A DNA stretch of 64,000 nucleotides from an uncultured Flavonifractor sp. GTDB taxonomy: Bacteria > Bacillota > Clostridia > Oscillospirales > Oscillospiraceae. Within the stretch, counting starts at the first letter, position 1, and each line of letters starts with the position of its first letter. Both the position numbers and the translations under genes were made by a program. Below, piece after piece: positions 10,991 to 19,453 of this stretch. A model generated the notes under the pieces. That model was not told the origin of the DNA and did not search any database. It saw only the letters and a list, made by a program, of their open reading frames with translations. The stretch lies in contig NZ_CALWOJ010000001.1 of assembly GCF_944383115.1 (NCBI RefSeq), positions 1-64,000 on the forward strand, given 5' to 3'.

Positions 10991-11971
10991 TCAACGGTAC
11001 ATGACCCCCCAAAATGCCAGCGCGCACATCACCAGGGTGATCCCGGAAAAGACGAACACCAGCTTCACCTCGCTCCAACCACCCATTTCCAGATGGTGGT
11101 GGAGGGGCGCCATGCGGAAAATCCGCTTGCCGTGGGTCAGTTTAAAATATCCAACCTGTATAATATCGGACAAAGTCTCCGCGATGTAAATGATACCCAC
11201 CAGGATCAGCACCAGGGGGATATCCAGCGCAAAGGCCAGGCCGCAAACCGCGCCCCCCAGGAAGAGAGAACCAGTGTCCCCCATAAATACCTTGGCGGGG
11301 TGGAAATTGTAAATCAAAAAACCGGCCAGGCCGCCCAGCAGAGCGGCGGAGAAAATCCCCAGTTCGTCGCGGCCCCACCACCAGGCCACGGCGGTGAAGA
11401 AGAGCATCACCGGCATGGTGACGCTACTGGCCAGGCCGTCGATGCCGTCGGTAATGTTGACGGCGTTGACACATCCCACCATGACGAAAGCGGCAAAGAC
11501 CATGTACACCGGCCAGGGGATGGAGAACGTCACATTGAAGAAGGGGATGTATAAGTCGGGCGTCAGGTATCCGAAATTCCGCATAAGCACTGTAAACAGG
11601 ATGGCCGCCGCCAGCTGGAGAATAAACTTCTGGGGGGCAGTCAAGCCGGTGTTCTCGTGCTTTTTCACCTTGAAATAGTCGTCAATATAGCCGATCACCC
11701 CAAATACCAGGGCAAAGAGCAGTACAAATCCACCGCCGAATTTCCCGGCGGCAAAGTCCTGCCAGCTCAGGGCAGCCACCGCCACGATGGCGGCGATGAT
11801 AAACATAAGCCCACCCATGGTGGGAGTGCCCTGTTTGGACATATGCCAGGTAGGACCGATCTCTTTTATGGACTGGCCGGCCTTCATACGCCGCAGCGCC
11901 GGAATCAGCGCCCGCCCGGCGAGGGCGGCCACCACAAATCCGATCAGGCAGCTGATGACGATCCTCAACAT
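10991..11971 (-). CDS. mraY: Phospho-N-acetylmuramoyl-pentapeptide transferase
   Basis: Integral membrane enzyme that moves phospho-MurNAc-pentapeptide from UDP to undecaprenyl phosphate, making lipid I. 326 residues, about ten helices. Motifs: GPTWHMSKQGTPTMGGL near residue 45, GYIDDYFKV (the catalytic Asp pair), VNITDGIDGLASS near 180, and APLHHHLEMGGWSE near 295. The ATG at 11971 is preceded by GGAGG at a somewhat long distance (11 bases); a TTG six codons upstream is possible but less likely. In many Firmicutes murF precedes and murD follows this gene; both are absent here. Confidence 0.95.
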   Translation of the reverse strand: MLRIVISCLIGFVVAALAGRALIPALRRMKAGQSIKEIGPTWHMSKQGTPTMGGLMFIIAAIVAVAALSWQDFAAGKFGGGFVLLFALVFGVIGYIDDYFKVKKHENTGLTAPQKFILQLAAAILFTVLMRNFGYLTPDLYIPFFNVTFSIPWPVYMVFAAFVMVGCVNAVNITDGIDGLASSVTMPVMLFFTAVAWWWGRDELGIFSAALLGGLAGFLIYNFHPAKVFMGDTGSLFLGGAVCGLAFALDIPLVLILVGIIYIAETLSDIIQVGYFKLTHGKRIFRMAPLHHHLEMGGWSEVKLVFVFSGITLVMCALAFWGVMYR

Positions 11972-12092
11972 CTCTTTTGCAACCTCCAAAGCCTCTTACG
12001 GCTCATATTCTTTCCCATCACAATGGGCCAGCGTAGTATTTTATCACAGACGCTTCCCGGTTTCCACTCCAAAATATCACAAAGTTCCGCCG

Positions 12093-13532
12093 CTATTTTA
12101 TAAAAAAGGCGGCCACTTCCTCCCGCTCATCCAGATGGTACTGCACCCCGTCAATCTCCTGGTAGGTTTCATGGCCCTTGCCCGCCAGCACCACCGTGTC
12201 CCCGGCCCGTGCCAGGGAGAGGGCCAGAGCAATGGCCCGCCGCCGGTCAGGCTCCACATGGCGCTGGGCGCCGGTGTCCTCCATTCCCTTCAGAATGTCG
12301 TCAATGATAGCCTGGGGTGCCTCGGTGCGGGGGTTGTCGGAGGTGACCACCGCCACGTCGGACAGCTGCCCGGCAATAGCCCCCATCTGGTTCCGCTTGG
12401 ACCGATCCCGGTCGCCTCCACAGCCGAAAAGGCAGATCACCCTGCCACGGGTAAAGTCCCGGACGGTGGTGAGAATGTTCTCCAGAGCGTCAGGGGTATG
12501 GGCGTAGTCGATGAGTACCGTGTAGTCCGCCGGCACCGGCACCACCTCGATGCGGCCTTTCACGCCCCTGGCCCGGGCCAGAGACGCGGCAATCTGACCC
12601 AGGGGCAGACCCAGCGTCAAACCGCAGGCAATCACACCAAGAGCATTGTAGATGGTGAACCCGCCGGGGATGGGCAGGCGCACCCGGGCGATAGCATCCG
12701 CAGTCACCGCCTCAAACTCCACCCTGTCCGGGAACAGACGCAGGTTTTTGGCGGTGAGGTCCGCCTCATTCCGGCATTCCGAGTAAGTAAACCGGGGGCA
12801 GGGCGCCGTGTCTGCGTAATACCGTCCCGCCTCGTCGTCCAGATTGAGGATTGCGGCAGAACACTGACGGAACAGCAGGCCCTTTGCCTCCCGGTAGGCC
12901 TCCATGGTCTTGTGAAAGTCCAGATGGTCCTGGGTCAGATTGGTAAAGATACCGGCTGCAAAACAGATCCCGTCCAGCCGGTGGAGTACCAGAGCGTGGG
13001 AGGATGCCTCCATCACTACATGGCTGCATCCGGCGTCCGCCATCTCCCGCAGCAGCTTCTGCACCTCCCAGGACTCGGGGGTGGTGCGGTGGGCGGGCAG
13101 AACCTCCTGGCCGATCATGTTCTGGTTGGTGCCGATCAGGCCTACCCTGGCCCCCAGCACGCCCTCCAGCATGGCCTTGAGGAGATAGGTTGTGGTGGTC
13201 TTGCCGTTGGTGCCGGTCACCGCCAGTATGGTCAGTTCCTTTGCCGGGTGGCCGAACCAGTTGGCGGACACCGCCGCCAGGGCCGCACGGGGATCTTCGG
13301 TCACCAGCCAGGGCCCCTCCTCCGTCGGCGGGCGGCGGCATAACACTGCCGCCGCCCCCTGGGCCAGAGCCGTCTGAATATACCTGTGTCCGTCGGTCTT
13401 ATAGCCCGGCAGCGCCACAAAAAGGCAGCCGGGGATCATCGTTCGGGTGTCATAGCAGATGCCTGAAATTTCCACATCCTGTACCTGCCGGGCTGTTACA
13501 GTCACGCCCGCCAGCACTTCATTCAGCTTCAT
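12093..13532 (-). CDS. murE: UDP-MurNAc-tripeptide synthetase MurE (meso-DAP type)
   Basis: ATP-dependent ligase adding the third stem amino acid to UDP-MurNAc-L-Ala-D-Glu. About 479 residues. Features: N-terminal SGICYDTRTMIPGCLFVALPG, P-loop TGTNGKTTTTYLLKAML near residue 110, central domain NLTQDHLDFH, and DNPRTEAP near residue 400. The DNPR motif is the family marker for meso-diaminopimelate rather than lysine. Start chosen as ATG (MKLNEVLAG); a GTG two codons upstream is also possible, and neither has a strong site. Preceded by the PBP gene with about a 36-base gap. Confidence 0.95.
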   Translation of the reverse strand: MKLNEVLAGVTVTARQVQDVEISGICYDTRTMIPGCLFVALPGYKTDGHRYIQTALAQGAAAVLCRRPPTEEGPWLVTEDPRAALAAVSANWFGHPAKELTILAVTGTNGKTTTTYLLKAMLEGVLGARVGLIGTNQNMIGQEVLPAHRTTPESWEVQKLLREMADAGCSHVVMEASSHALVLHRLDGICFAAGIFTNLTQDHLDFHKTMEAYREAKGLLFRQCSAAILNLDDEAGRYYADTAPCPRFTYSECRNEADLTAKNLRLFPDRVEFEAVTADAIARVRLPIPGGFTIYNALGVIACGLTLGLPLGQIAASLARARGVKGRIEVVPVPADYTVLIDYAHTPDALENILTTVRDFTRGRVICLFGCGGDRDRSKRNQMGAIAGQLSDVAVVTSDNPRTEAPQAIIDDILKGMEDTGAQRHVEPDRRRAIALALSLARAGDTVVLAGKGHETYQEIDGVQYHLDEREEVAAFFIK

Positions 13533-13568
13533 GCTCACACCCCGCTTTCTCCCTACAGAGGAAGGTGA

Positions 13569-15974
13569 TTACAAACCGTCGCCGCTGGCGGTGGAATCGG
13601 TAAAGCGCACCTCAATGGCGGTACCCCGGTCCACGCTGGTGCCCGCTTCCACGGATTGGTCGTAGGCCACCACACTGGAACCGAATTCGGAGGCGCCGCT
13701 GGCTTTCAGGTAGAGATCCTGTGCCTCCAGCTTCTTCTTGGCCTGTTCCACGCTCAGGCCGATCACATTGGGTACCTGGACCTGATCGGTGGGCACCTCG
13801 GCTCCCATATAGACCACCACCTCGCTGCCGCCGGGGATGGAGGCGCCCTTGGCGGGGATCTGGCCGGTGACGGTGTCGCCGTCGCCCACCACCCGGATGG
13901 ACAGATTGTTCTTCTTCAGGGAAGTGGTGGCGTCGGCCTCGGTCAGGCCGGTCAGGTTGGGAACCACCACGTCGGCGCTGGCGGAATAGGTCTTTTCCAC
14001 TCCCATGTAATCCAGGATCTTTTCCAGCAGCTCGCCGGCCTTGATGGCGGCCATGTTGCCGCCGCTGATGTACCACAGATCCTCGGTATAGTTGGAACCG
14101 GGACTCATGGGCTTGGGGCTGTCGTAGGCCAGCAGAATGACTACCTGGGGATCATCCGCCGGCGCGAAGCCCAGGAAGGAGACGATAGTATGGTCCTGAC
14201 CCTTCAGGGTCTGGGAGGAACCGGTCTTGCCGCCGATGCGGTAGCCCTCTACGGCGGCGTTCTTGCCGGTGCCGCCGTCCACCACCTTCTCCAGAATGGT
14301 CCGGCACCGCTCACTGGTCTGCTCGCTGATGACCTGGCGCACTTCGGTAGGTTCGGTATGCTGGAGTACGTTGCCGTCGGCATCGGTAATCTGGCTCACC
14401 ACATAGGGCTGCATCAGATGGCCGCCGTTGACCACTGCGGAAGCGGCGGTGATGAGCTGCAGCGGGGTGACCTGGAATCGCTGGCCGAAGGAGGCCACCG
14501 CCAGGTCCACGGTGCCGAAGCTGTCCCGGGGCCAAATCAGGCCGGCGCTGACCGGGTTGATGGCGCTCTCACCCTGCATATCGATGCCCGTAGGCCCCAG
14601 GAAGCCGAAGTCCTCCAGATAGTTATAAAATTTCTCCGCGCCCAGCCGTCTGCCGATCTCAATGAAAGCCGGGTTGCAGGAGTTGGCCACCGCTTTGGCC
14701 AGGTCCTGATCCCCGTGGCCGTCCCGGTCGGAGCAGCGGATGGGGTCGCCGGTCCACCCCTCCACCTGGGCCACACCGGTACAGAAAAAGTGGTCGCTTT
14801 CGCTGACCACGCCCTCCTCCAGGGCAGCAGCCAGAACAATGGACTTGAAGGTGGAACCTGGCTCATAGGTATCGTTGATGGCCTTGTTGCGCCACTGCTG
14901 GTTCTGGACCTGGCCCAGCGCCGTCCTATAGGCCTCCTCACTGGCGGTTGGATCGTTTTTTACCGTCTCCAGGTATTGGGAAAGCACCGGATCCGTGATA
15001 GTCCATGGATCGTTCAAATCGTAGGCGGGAGAGTTGGCCCAGCCCAAAATGGCTCCGGTGTTGGGGTCCATTGCCAGGCAGAAGGCACCGTCCTGTACAT
15101 CAAACTGCTCCACGCCCTCCTGGATAATGCTCTCGCAGTAGGACTGGATGGTGGCGTCAATGGTGAGGGTCAGATTGTTGCCGTCGGTGGCGTCGTAGTA
15201 GTCCTCAAAACGGTAGAGCAGCTCGGTGCCCACGCCGTCCTTGGCAGTGACTACCCGGCCGGTCTGACCCGACAACTCCTCCTCAAACTGGGCCTCGATA
15301 CCGTAGGCGCCCTCCCCCGCCTCCCCCAGATTGGGGTTGACCCAGCCGATCACATGGGCCGCCAGGCTGCCCTTGGGATAGTATCGCTTGCTGGTGGGCA
15401 TCAGATAGATGCCGTGGGACAGATGATTCTCCGTGATAAAGGCCTGGACCGCCTCCGACTCCTCGGGTTCCACCCGTTTTTTGATGATCTCATACTGGGA
15501 GTTCTTGTTCTCCAGATGCTTCATCACATCCTCGACTTCCAGATCCAGAATGGCAGCCAGATTTTCCGCTACGAACTGGTCGGTGGGCTCCGGGTAATCG
15601 GGCAGCTCGCCGCCGTTTTCCTGGGCGTCCTCCACCTTCTCCCGATAGGTCTCCTGGGTCTCCATCAGGTCTTTTGGGGAGAGCTGCACGTTGTACACCG
15701 TGGCGCTCATGGCCAGCACAGCCCCCTGGCTGTCATAAATGGTTCCCCGGTTGGCGGTGACGGTGCTGTCTCTGGTCTGTTGCTGCACCGCCAATTCCTG
15801 GTAGTAGTCATGCTGGCTGATCTGGATCTGCCAGAGTTTAAAAAACAATGGGATAAACACGACCACGCCGAACAGCGCCATTAAAAATAAACTGCGCATC
15901 AGAATGATACGGTTGGCCCGCCGGTCCGGCCTCTGCCGGATGATTCGATCGCCTCTTTTTCTCTTGTCTGCCAT
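13569..15974 (-). CDS. ftsI: Class B penicillin-binding protein (FtsI/PbpB/SpoVD family) with two PASTA domains
   Basis: Septal peptidoglycan transpeptidase, partner of FtsW. 801 residues: basic cytoplasmic start (MADKRKRGDRI), one membrane helix (SLFLMALFGVVVFIPLFF), dimerisation domain beginning RDSTVTANRGTIYD, and the transpeptidase domain. The catalytic motifs are STFKS, SCN (ANSCNPAFIEIG) and KTG (GGKTGSSQT). Two C-terminal PASTA repeats follow (VPNLTGLTEADA and VPNVIGLSVEQAKKKL). Two PASTA units resemble B. subtilis PbpB more than SpoVD, but it is the only class B PBP in the cluster and may serve both division and sporulation. Start at 15974 has GAGGTGA seven bases upstream. A long hairpin lies just upstream. 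Confidence 0.93.
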   Translation of the reverse strand: MADKRKRGDRIIRQRPDRRANRIILMRSLFLMALFGVVVFIPLFFKLWQIQISQHDYYQELAVQQQTRDSTVTANRGTIYDSQGAVLAMSATVYNVQLSPKDLMETQETYREKVEDAQENGGELPDYPEPTDQFVAENLAAILDLEVEDVMKHLENKNSQYEIIKKRVEPEESEAVQAFITENHLSHGIYLMPTSKRYYPKGSLAAHVIGWVNPNLGEAGEGAYGIEAQFEEELSGQTGRVVTAKDGVGTELLYRFEDYYDATDGNNLTLTIDATIQSYCESIIQEGVEQFDVQDGAFCLAMDPNTGAILGWANSPAYDLNDPWTITDPVLSQYLETVKNDPTASEEAYRTALGQVQNQQWRNKAINDTYEPGSTFKSIVLAAALEEGVVSESDHFFCTGVAQVEGWTGDPIRCSDRDGHGDQDLAKAVANSCNPAFIEIGRRLGAEKFYNYLEDFGFLGPTGIDMQGESAINPVSAGLIWPRDSFGTVDLAVASFGQRFQVTPLQLITAASAVVNGGHLMQPYVVSQITDADGNVLQHTEPTEVRQVISEQTSERCRTILEKVVDGGTGKNAAVEGYRIGGKTGSSQTLKGQDHTIVSFLGFAPADDPQVVILLAYDSPKPMSPGSNYTEDLWYISGGNMAAIKAGELLEKILDYMGVEKTYSASADVVVPNLTGLTEADATTSLKKNNLSIRVVGDGDTVTGQIPAKGASIPGGSEVVVYMGAEVPTDQVQVPNVIGLSVEQAKKKLEAQDLYLKASGASEFGSSVVAYDQSVEAGTSVDRGTAIEVRFTDSTASGDGL

Positions 15975-16040
15975 AACCGGCTCACCTCGCTTGGGATCAT
16001 AATTACATGTATGCCGCTCAGCGTAGCACAATACCACAGA

Positions 16041-16072
16041 AGGGCGTAAGAAAATTTCTTTTCTTACGCCCT
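16041..16072 (-). promoter_or_regulatory. 14-bp hairpin between ftsL and the PBP gene
   Basis: AGGGCGTAAGAAAA pairs perfectly with TTTTCTTACGCCCT around a four-base loop, inside the operon. The sequence after it on the minus strand (TCTGTGG) is not T-rich, so it is a poor classical terminator. It could be an RNA processing, stabilising or attenuating element. Confidence 0.55.
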
Positions 16073-16157
16073 CTCTTACTTGCTCGCTTCTGCTTCGGAC
16101 TGCCCCGGGAGCGGCCCGTTTCTCTCTATTGCCTGCCGTTGCAGTATATGGCGCTCA

Positions 16158-16709
16158 TTAGCTGAAATATTCCACGATCTCTGAAAAGATGGAGTACATA
16201 CTCTCCGCCGCGCCCTTGAGGCCAGTGGCTCCCTCTTCCTGCTGATAATAGGTAATGGAGTCCGGTTCGGACAGATCCACATAGATAACCTGCCCGTTCT
16301 GAGGCTTGACCATGGCTCCGCTGGCGGTGAGCGTCTGTTCAATGCTCTCCAGATCGTAAGCCAGCTCATACTGGGCCCGCAGTTTGGCCTCCTCGCTCTT
16401 CAGACCCGTCAGGTCGGAGCGCAGGCTCACCACCTGGTCGGAGATCACCGCCAGCTGCACATAACTGAACAGCAGCAGCACCGCAAAGACCGCCACCGCC
16501 ATAAATCCTACCACGGCAAAGGGAGACACTGCGCCAGCTTCCCGCACCCGTACTTTGGGCCGGACCACCGCCCGTTCCCGGGGGCGAACCAGCGGACGGG
16601 GCTGGAGTACTTCTTCCTGCTGGAGCTGTCGGGCCGCAGAGCCGTCATAGATATCAAAGGGCACGGTGTCATATTGGGAATATCTTTTGCGTTTTACGGC
16701 AGTCGCCAT
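16158..16709 (-). CDS. ftsL: Cell division protein FtsL-like
   Basis: 183-residue bitopic protein: an Arg-rich cytoplasmic part of about 60 residues, one membrane helix (FAVVGFMAVAVFAVLLLFSYVQLAV), then a coiled coil (ISDQVVSLRSDLTGLKSEEAKLRAQYELAYDLESIEQT is its extent by composition) and a polar tail. Primary sequence is poorly conserved in FtsL, so the call rests on topology, size and position between rsmH and the PBP gene. The cytoplasmic head and tail are longer than in B. subtilis FtsL (about 117 residues). GGAG lies six bases before the ATG at 16709. Confidence 0.85.
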   Translation of the reverse strand: MATAVKRKRYSQYDTVPFDIYDGSAARQLQQEEVLQPRPLVRPRERAVVRPKVRVREAGAVSPFAVVGFMAVAVFAVLLLFSYVQLAVISDQVVSLRSDLTGLKSEEAKLRAQYELAYDLESIEQTLTASGAMVKPQNGQVIYVDLSEPDSITYYQQEEGATGLKGAAESMYSIFSEIVEYFS

Positions 16710-16753
16710 GGCTGCTCCACTCCATTCTCATTCGTATATCTGCCGTTATCTCT

Positions 16754-17695
16754 CTACAGCTTCTCCGCCACCCGCAGCTTGGCGCTGCGGGCCCGGGGAT
16801 TCTCTTCCAGTTCTGCCGGGCCGGACACGATGGGCTTCCGGGTGACCAGCTTGATCTGGGGCTTTTTCCCACACACACATACCGGGAAATCGGGGGGACA
16901 GGTGCATCCTTTTGCATACTCCGCCAGGCCGTTCTTCACGATCCGGTCCTCCAGGGAGTGGAAGGAGATCACCGCCAACCGTCCGCCGGGGTTGAGCCGG
17001 GGTACCGCCGCGCGCACCATCTTGTCCACCGAGCCCAGCTCATCGTTGACCGCGATGCGGATGGCCTGAAAAGACCGCTTTGCCGGGTGCTGCTTCTCCC
17101 GCAGAGCGGAGGCCGGCATGGCCCCCTTGATGATGTCCACCAGCTCCAGGGTGGTCTCCACCGGCTTGTCCCCTCTGGCCCGCACGATGGCCCCCGCGAT
17201 GGCGGAGGCATATCGCTCCTCGCCATACTGCCACAGGATGCGCCGCAGCTCCTCCTGGGGCCATTCGTTTACCACCGTCCGGGCGGTGAGGCCGTCAGAC
17301 CGATCCATCCGCATATCCAGGGGCGCGTCCGCCATATAGGAAAATCCTCTGGCGGCATCGTCCAACTGGGGGGAGGACACCCCCAGGTCGAAGAGCATTC
17401 CGTCCACGCCGTCCAGGCCCAGCCCATCCAGAATGGCGTCCAGCTCACAGAAGTTGCTGTGGACCAGGGTGACCTTGTCCCGCCACTGGGCCAGCCGCTC
17501 CTCCGCCGCGTCCAGGGCCGCCTGGTCCCGATCCACGCAGATCAGCCTGCCGCTGGTCAGCCGCTTCACAATTTCCCGGCTGTGACCCGCCCGGCCCAGG
17601 GTGCCGTCCAGATAGATGCCATCCGGGCGGATATTCAGCGCCTCGATACATTCCGCCAGCAGCACCGGCTTGTGGGAAAATCCTGCTTCACTCAT
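16754..17695 (-). CDS. rsmH: 16S rRNA (cytosine-1402 N4) methyltransferase RsmH (MraW)
   Basis: SAM-dependent methyltransferase acting on C1402 in the ribosomal P site. 313 residues, the usual length. Signatures: HKPVLLAECIEAL at the start, SAM-binding YLDGTLGRAGHS, MLFDLGVSSPQLDDAARGFSY near residue 105, and VISFHSLEDRIVK near 225. The ATG overlaps the mraZ end with a single base between stop and start and no strong site of its own, indicating translational coupling. Confidence 0.96.
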   Translation of the reverse strand: MSEAGFSHKPVLLAECIEALNIRPDGIYLDGTLGRAGHSREIVKRLTSGRLICVDRDQAALDAAEERLAQWRDKVTLVHSNFCELDAILDGLGLDGVDGMLFDLGVSSPQLDDAARGFSYMADAPLDMRMDRSDGLTARTVVNEWPQEELRRILWQYGEERYASAIAGAIVRARGDKPVETTLELVDIIKGAMPASALREKQHPAKRSFQAIRIAVNDELGSVDKMVRAAVPRLNPGGRLAVISFHSLEDRIVKNGLAEYAKGCTCPPDFPVCVCGKKPQIKLVTRKPIVSGPAELEENPRARSAKLRVAEKL

Positions 17696-17696
17696 C

Positions 17697-18122
17697 TCAG
17701 AACCCCAGCATCTCCATACAGGCGGACATCTTCTCCGGCGTCATCTCTTCCTCCTCCTGGGCCTGCCAGGCGTCGGCACTCCAGATCTCAGCCCGGTCGT
17801 TGACGCCGATAATGACCACATCCTTGTCCAGTCCGGCGTATTTCCGCAGCTTCTGCGGCACCACGATACGCCCCTGGCTGTCCAGTTCACATTTGGCGGC
17901 ATTGGCAAAGAGAGGACGCATGGCCTTGGACTGGCTCATGGGAAGGGAAGAAAACTTTTCTGTAAACCGATCCCAGGTGGACTGGGGATAGATGGCCAGG
18001 CAAGCGTCCACCCCCATGGCCAGATAGAAGGTAACGCCCAGTTCTTCCCGGAGTTTGGCGGGGATAAACAGGCGGCCCTTGCCGTCGATGCTATGCTCGT
18101 AGGTACCGGTCACGCCTGTCAC
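17697..18122 (-). CDS. mraZ: Transcriptional regulator MraZ
   Basis: Ring-shaped DNA-binding regulator of the division operon. 141 residues with two AbrB-like halves, each carrying the family strand-turn (GKGRLFIPAKLREEL near 15; SQGRIVVPQKLRKYAGL near 85). The start is GTG at 18122, with GGAGG four bases before; another GTG three codons in is possible. First gene of the operon, preceded by a sigma-A promoter and G-rich repeats that match the kind of site MraZ binds, so autoregulation is likely. Confidence 0.95.
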   Translation of the reverse strand: MTGVTGTYEHSIDGKGRLFIPAKLREELGVTFYLAMGVDACLAIYPQSTWDRFTEKFSSLPMSQSKAMRPLFANAAKCELDSQGRIVVPQKLRKYAGLDKDVVIIGVNDRAEIWSADAWQAQEEEEMTPEKMSACMEMLGF

Positions 18123-18152
18123 TTCCCCTCCACTTTAATGTATTTGAGCGGA

Positions 18153-18175
18153 GTTTTCCCCCATTTTGCTCCACC
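18153..18175 (-). promoter_or_regulatory. Candidate MraZ box
   Basis: On the minus strand two G-rich units, GGTGGAGCAAAA and ATGGGGGAAAA, lie in tandem with about 10-11 base periodicity just after the promoter. A third (AAAGTGGAGG) overlaps the mraZ ribosome site. Known MraZ boxes are short G-rich direct repeats of this kind; assignment is by resemblance. Confidence 0.5.
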
Positions 18176-18184
18176 GTCTCCTTC

Positions 18185-18213
18185 AGTATAAATGTTCTGT
18201 AACGGAATTGCAA
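18185..18213 (-). promoter_or_regulatory. Sigma-A promoter of the division operon
   Basis: Minus strand TTGCAA (18208-18213), 17-base spacer, TATACT (18185-18190). Start point expected near 18178, directly ahead of the candidate MraZ box. Confidence 0.8.
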
Positions 18214-18322
18214 TAGTTTTTTACTCTTTTTTAACCCCGAAACTCCCTGTTTTTTATACGAAACTCGTCCTTTTTAGCATTAAAAACAAATGTTCGATTT
18301 ATTTTCGTTGTCAATCGGCAGC

Positions 18323-18350
18323 AAAAAACACCATACCTGGTGGTATGGTG
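18323..18350 (-). terminator. Second (backup) terminator after the coaD group
   Basis: 9-bp stem CACCATACC/GGTATGGTG with a four-base loop, followed on the minus strand by six T. It lies about 50 bases past the first terminator, before the division operon promoter. Confidence 0.75.
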
Positions 18351-18393
18351 CAAAAAAAATCACAATTTCTCTATGTTATGTAAATAACGCAAC

Positions 18394-18436
18394 AGAAAAA
18401 AATGGCACCCCGCCGCTGTTGGGCAGGGTGCCATTT
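18394..18436 (-). terminator. Terminator after the coiled-coil gene
   Basis: 11-bp stem (AAATGGCACCC with GGGTGCCATTT, 18400-18436) followed on the minus strand by a T-run. Ends the uvrC-rsmD-coaD transcript. Confidence 0.88.
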
Positions 18437-18441
18437 ACAGA

Positions 18442-18948
18442 TCATTCATCAGCTTCAGCGTCGTAGGGCTGGCGGCTGTTCTGGGAACCGCCGCCGGCCA
18501 CCGCCCGGAACCGGGCCCGGGACTTTTTGATCTCGTCATAGGCCTCGGCCACCGCCTCCTCGGTGCGGCGGAGGGCGTCCTCACAGTAATCGTTGGCCGC
18601 CTTGCGCAGGTCACGGCTGCGCTCCTCAGCGGTACGCATGATCTCATTGGCTTTCTGCTTGGTCTGGGCCAGCAGTTCGTTCTCCGACACCATCTGGCGG
18701 GCCTGCTCTTCGGCCTGCTTGCGGATCAGCTCAGCCTCCCGCTTGGCGGAGTTGATATAGTCCGTCCGGGCGGCGATGAGCTTTTTTGCCTCGCTCAATT
18801 CCATAGGGAACTGGCCCCGCACCTCGTCCAGCAGGTCCAGAGCCTTGTCCCGCTCCAGGATACACTTATCGCTGCTCAGGGGCATGTTCTTGGCGTCCTC
18901 GATCATTTCATAGAGCATGTCCAGTAATTCTTCCACGCCGGTAGCCAT
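18442..18948 (-). CDS. Coiled-coil protein of unknown function, DivIVA/V-ATPase-subunit-H-like
   Basis: 168 residues, almost entirely predicted helix with heptad-like Ala/Glu/Lys/Arg content from about 50 to 145 (EAKKLIAARTDYINSAKREAEL and following). No membrane segment, signal or catalytic motif is visible. Genes of this type are commonly found directly after coaD in Clostridia and are often annotated loosely as ATPases; there is no nucleotide-binding motif here. It overlaps the coaD stop by one base (18948 shared), so it is co-translated. Role unknown; a scaffold-type function is possible from the coiled coil alone. Confidence 0.75.
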   Translation of the reverse strand: MATGVEELLDMLYEMIEDAKNMPLSSDKCILERDKALDLLDEVRGQFPMELSEAKKLIAARTDYINSAKREAELIRKQAEEQARQMVSENELLAQTKQKANEIMRTAEERSRDLRKAANDYCEDALRRTEEAVAEAYDEIKKSRARFRAVAGGGSQNSRQPYDAEADE

Positions 18949-19445
18949 TACGCGTCCCTCCCGCTTTCAATTTTTCGCCGGACGTCCTCAATGATCTCAC
19001 GGGGAACGAAGTCCGACAGATCCGCCCCGTAGCGGGCCATCTCCTTGACCACACTGGAACTGACATAGGTATATTTGGCGCTGGATGGCAAAAACATGGT
19101 CTCCAGCCTGGGATTGAGTTTTCGGTTGATGAGGGCCATCTGCAGCTCGTTCTCGTAGTCGGACACCGCCCGCAGGCCCTTCACCAGGGTACAGGCCTTT
19201 TTCTGCCGGGCGTACTCCGCCAGCAGGGTGGCAGAGCAGTCCACCTCCACATTGGGCAGCTTGGCCACCACCTTGCGGATCAGTTCCACCCGCTCCTCCG
19301 GGGTAAAGAGGCCCCGGTTCACCTTCTCCGAGTTCACCAGCACACACACGATAAGCCGGTCAAAGCACACCGCCGCCCGCTTGATGATATTGAGGTGCCC
19401 CAGCGTGATGGGATCAAAGCTGCCGGGGTAGATGGCTGTCTTCAT
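18948..19445 (-). CDS. coaD: Phosphopantetheine adenylyltransferase
   Basis: Fourth step of coenzyme A synthesis: adenylates 4'-phosphopantetheine. 165 residues, normal. Nucleotidyltransferase motif YPGSFDPITLGHLNII at the N-terminus (the TxGH form), YTYVSSSVVKEMARYG near 125 (the SSxxxK-type motif). The ATG at 19445 was preferred; an in-frame GTG four codons upstream sits almost on its own AGGA and would overlap rsmD by 4 bases. Follows rsmD, as in many Firmicutes. Confidence 0.95.
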   Translation of the reverse strand: MKTAIYPGSFDPITLGHLNIIKRAAVCFDRLIVCVLVNSEKVNRGLFTPEERVELIRKVVAKLPNVEVDCSATLLAEYARQKKACTLVKGLRAVSDYENELQMALINRKLNPRLETMFLPSSAKYTYVSSSVVKEMARYGADLSDFVPREIIEDVRRKIESGRDA

Positions 19446-19453
19446 AAGGGCTT

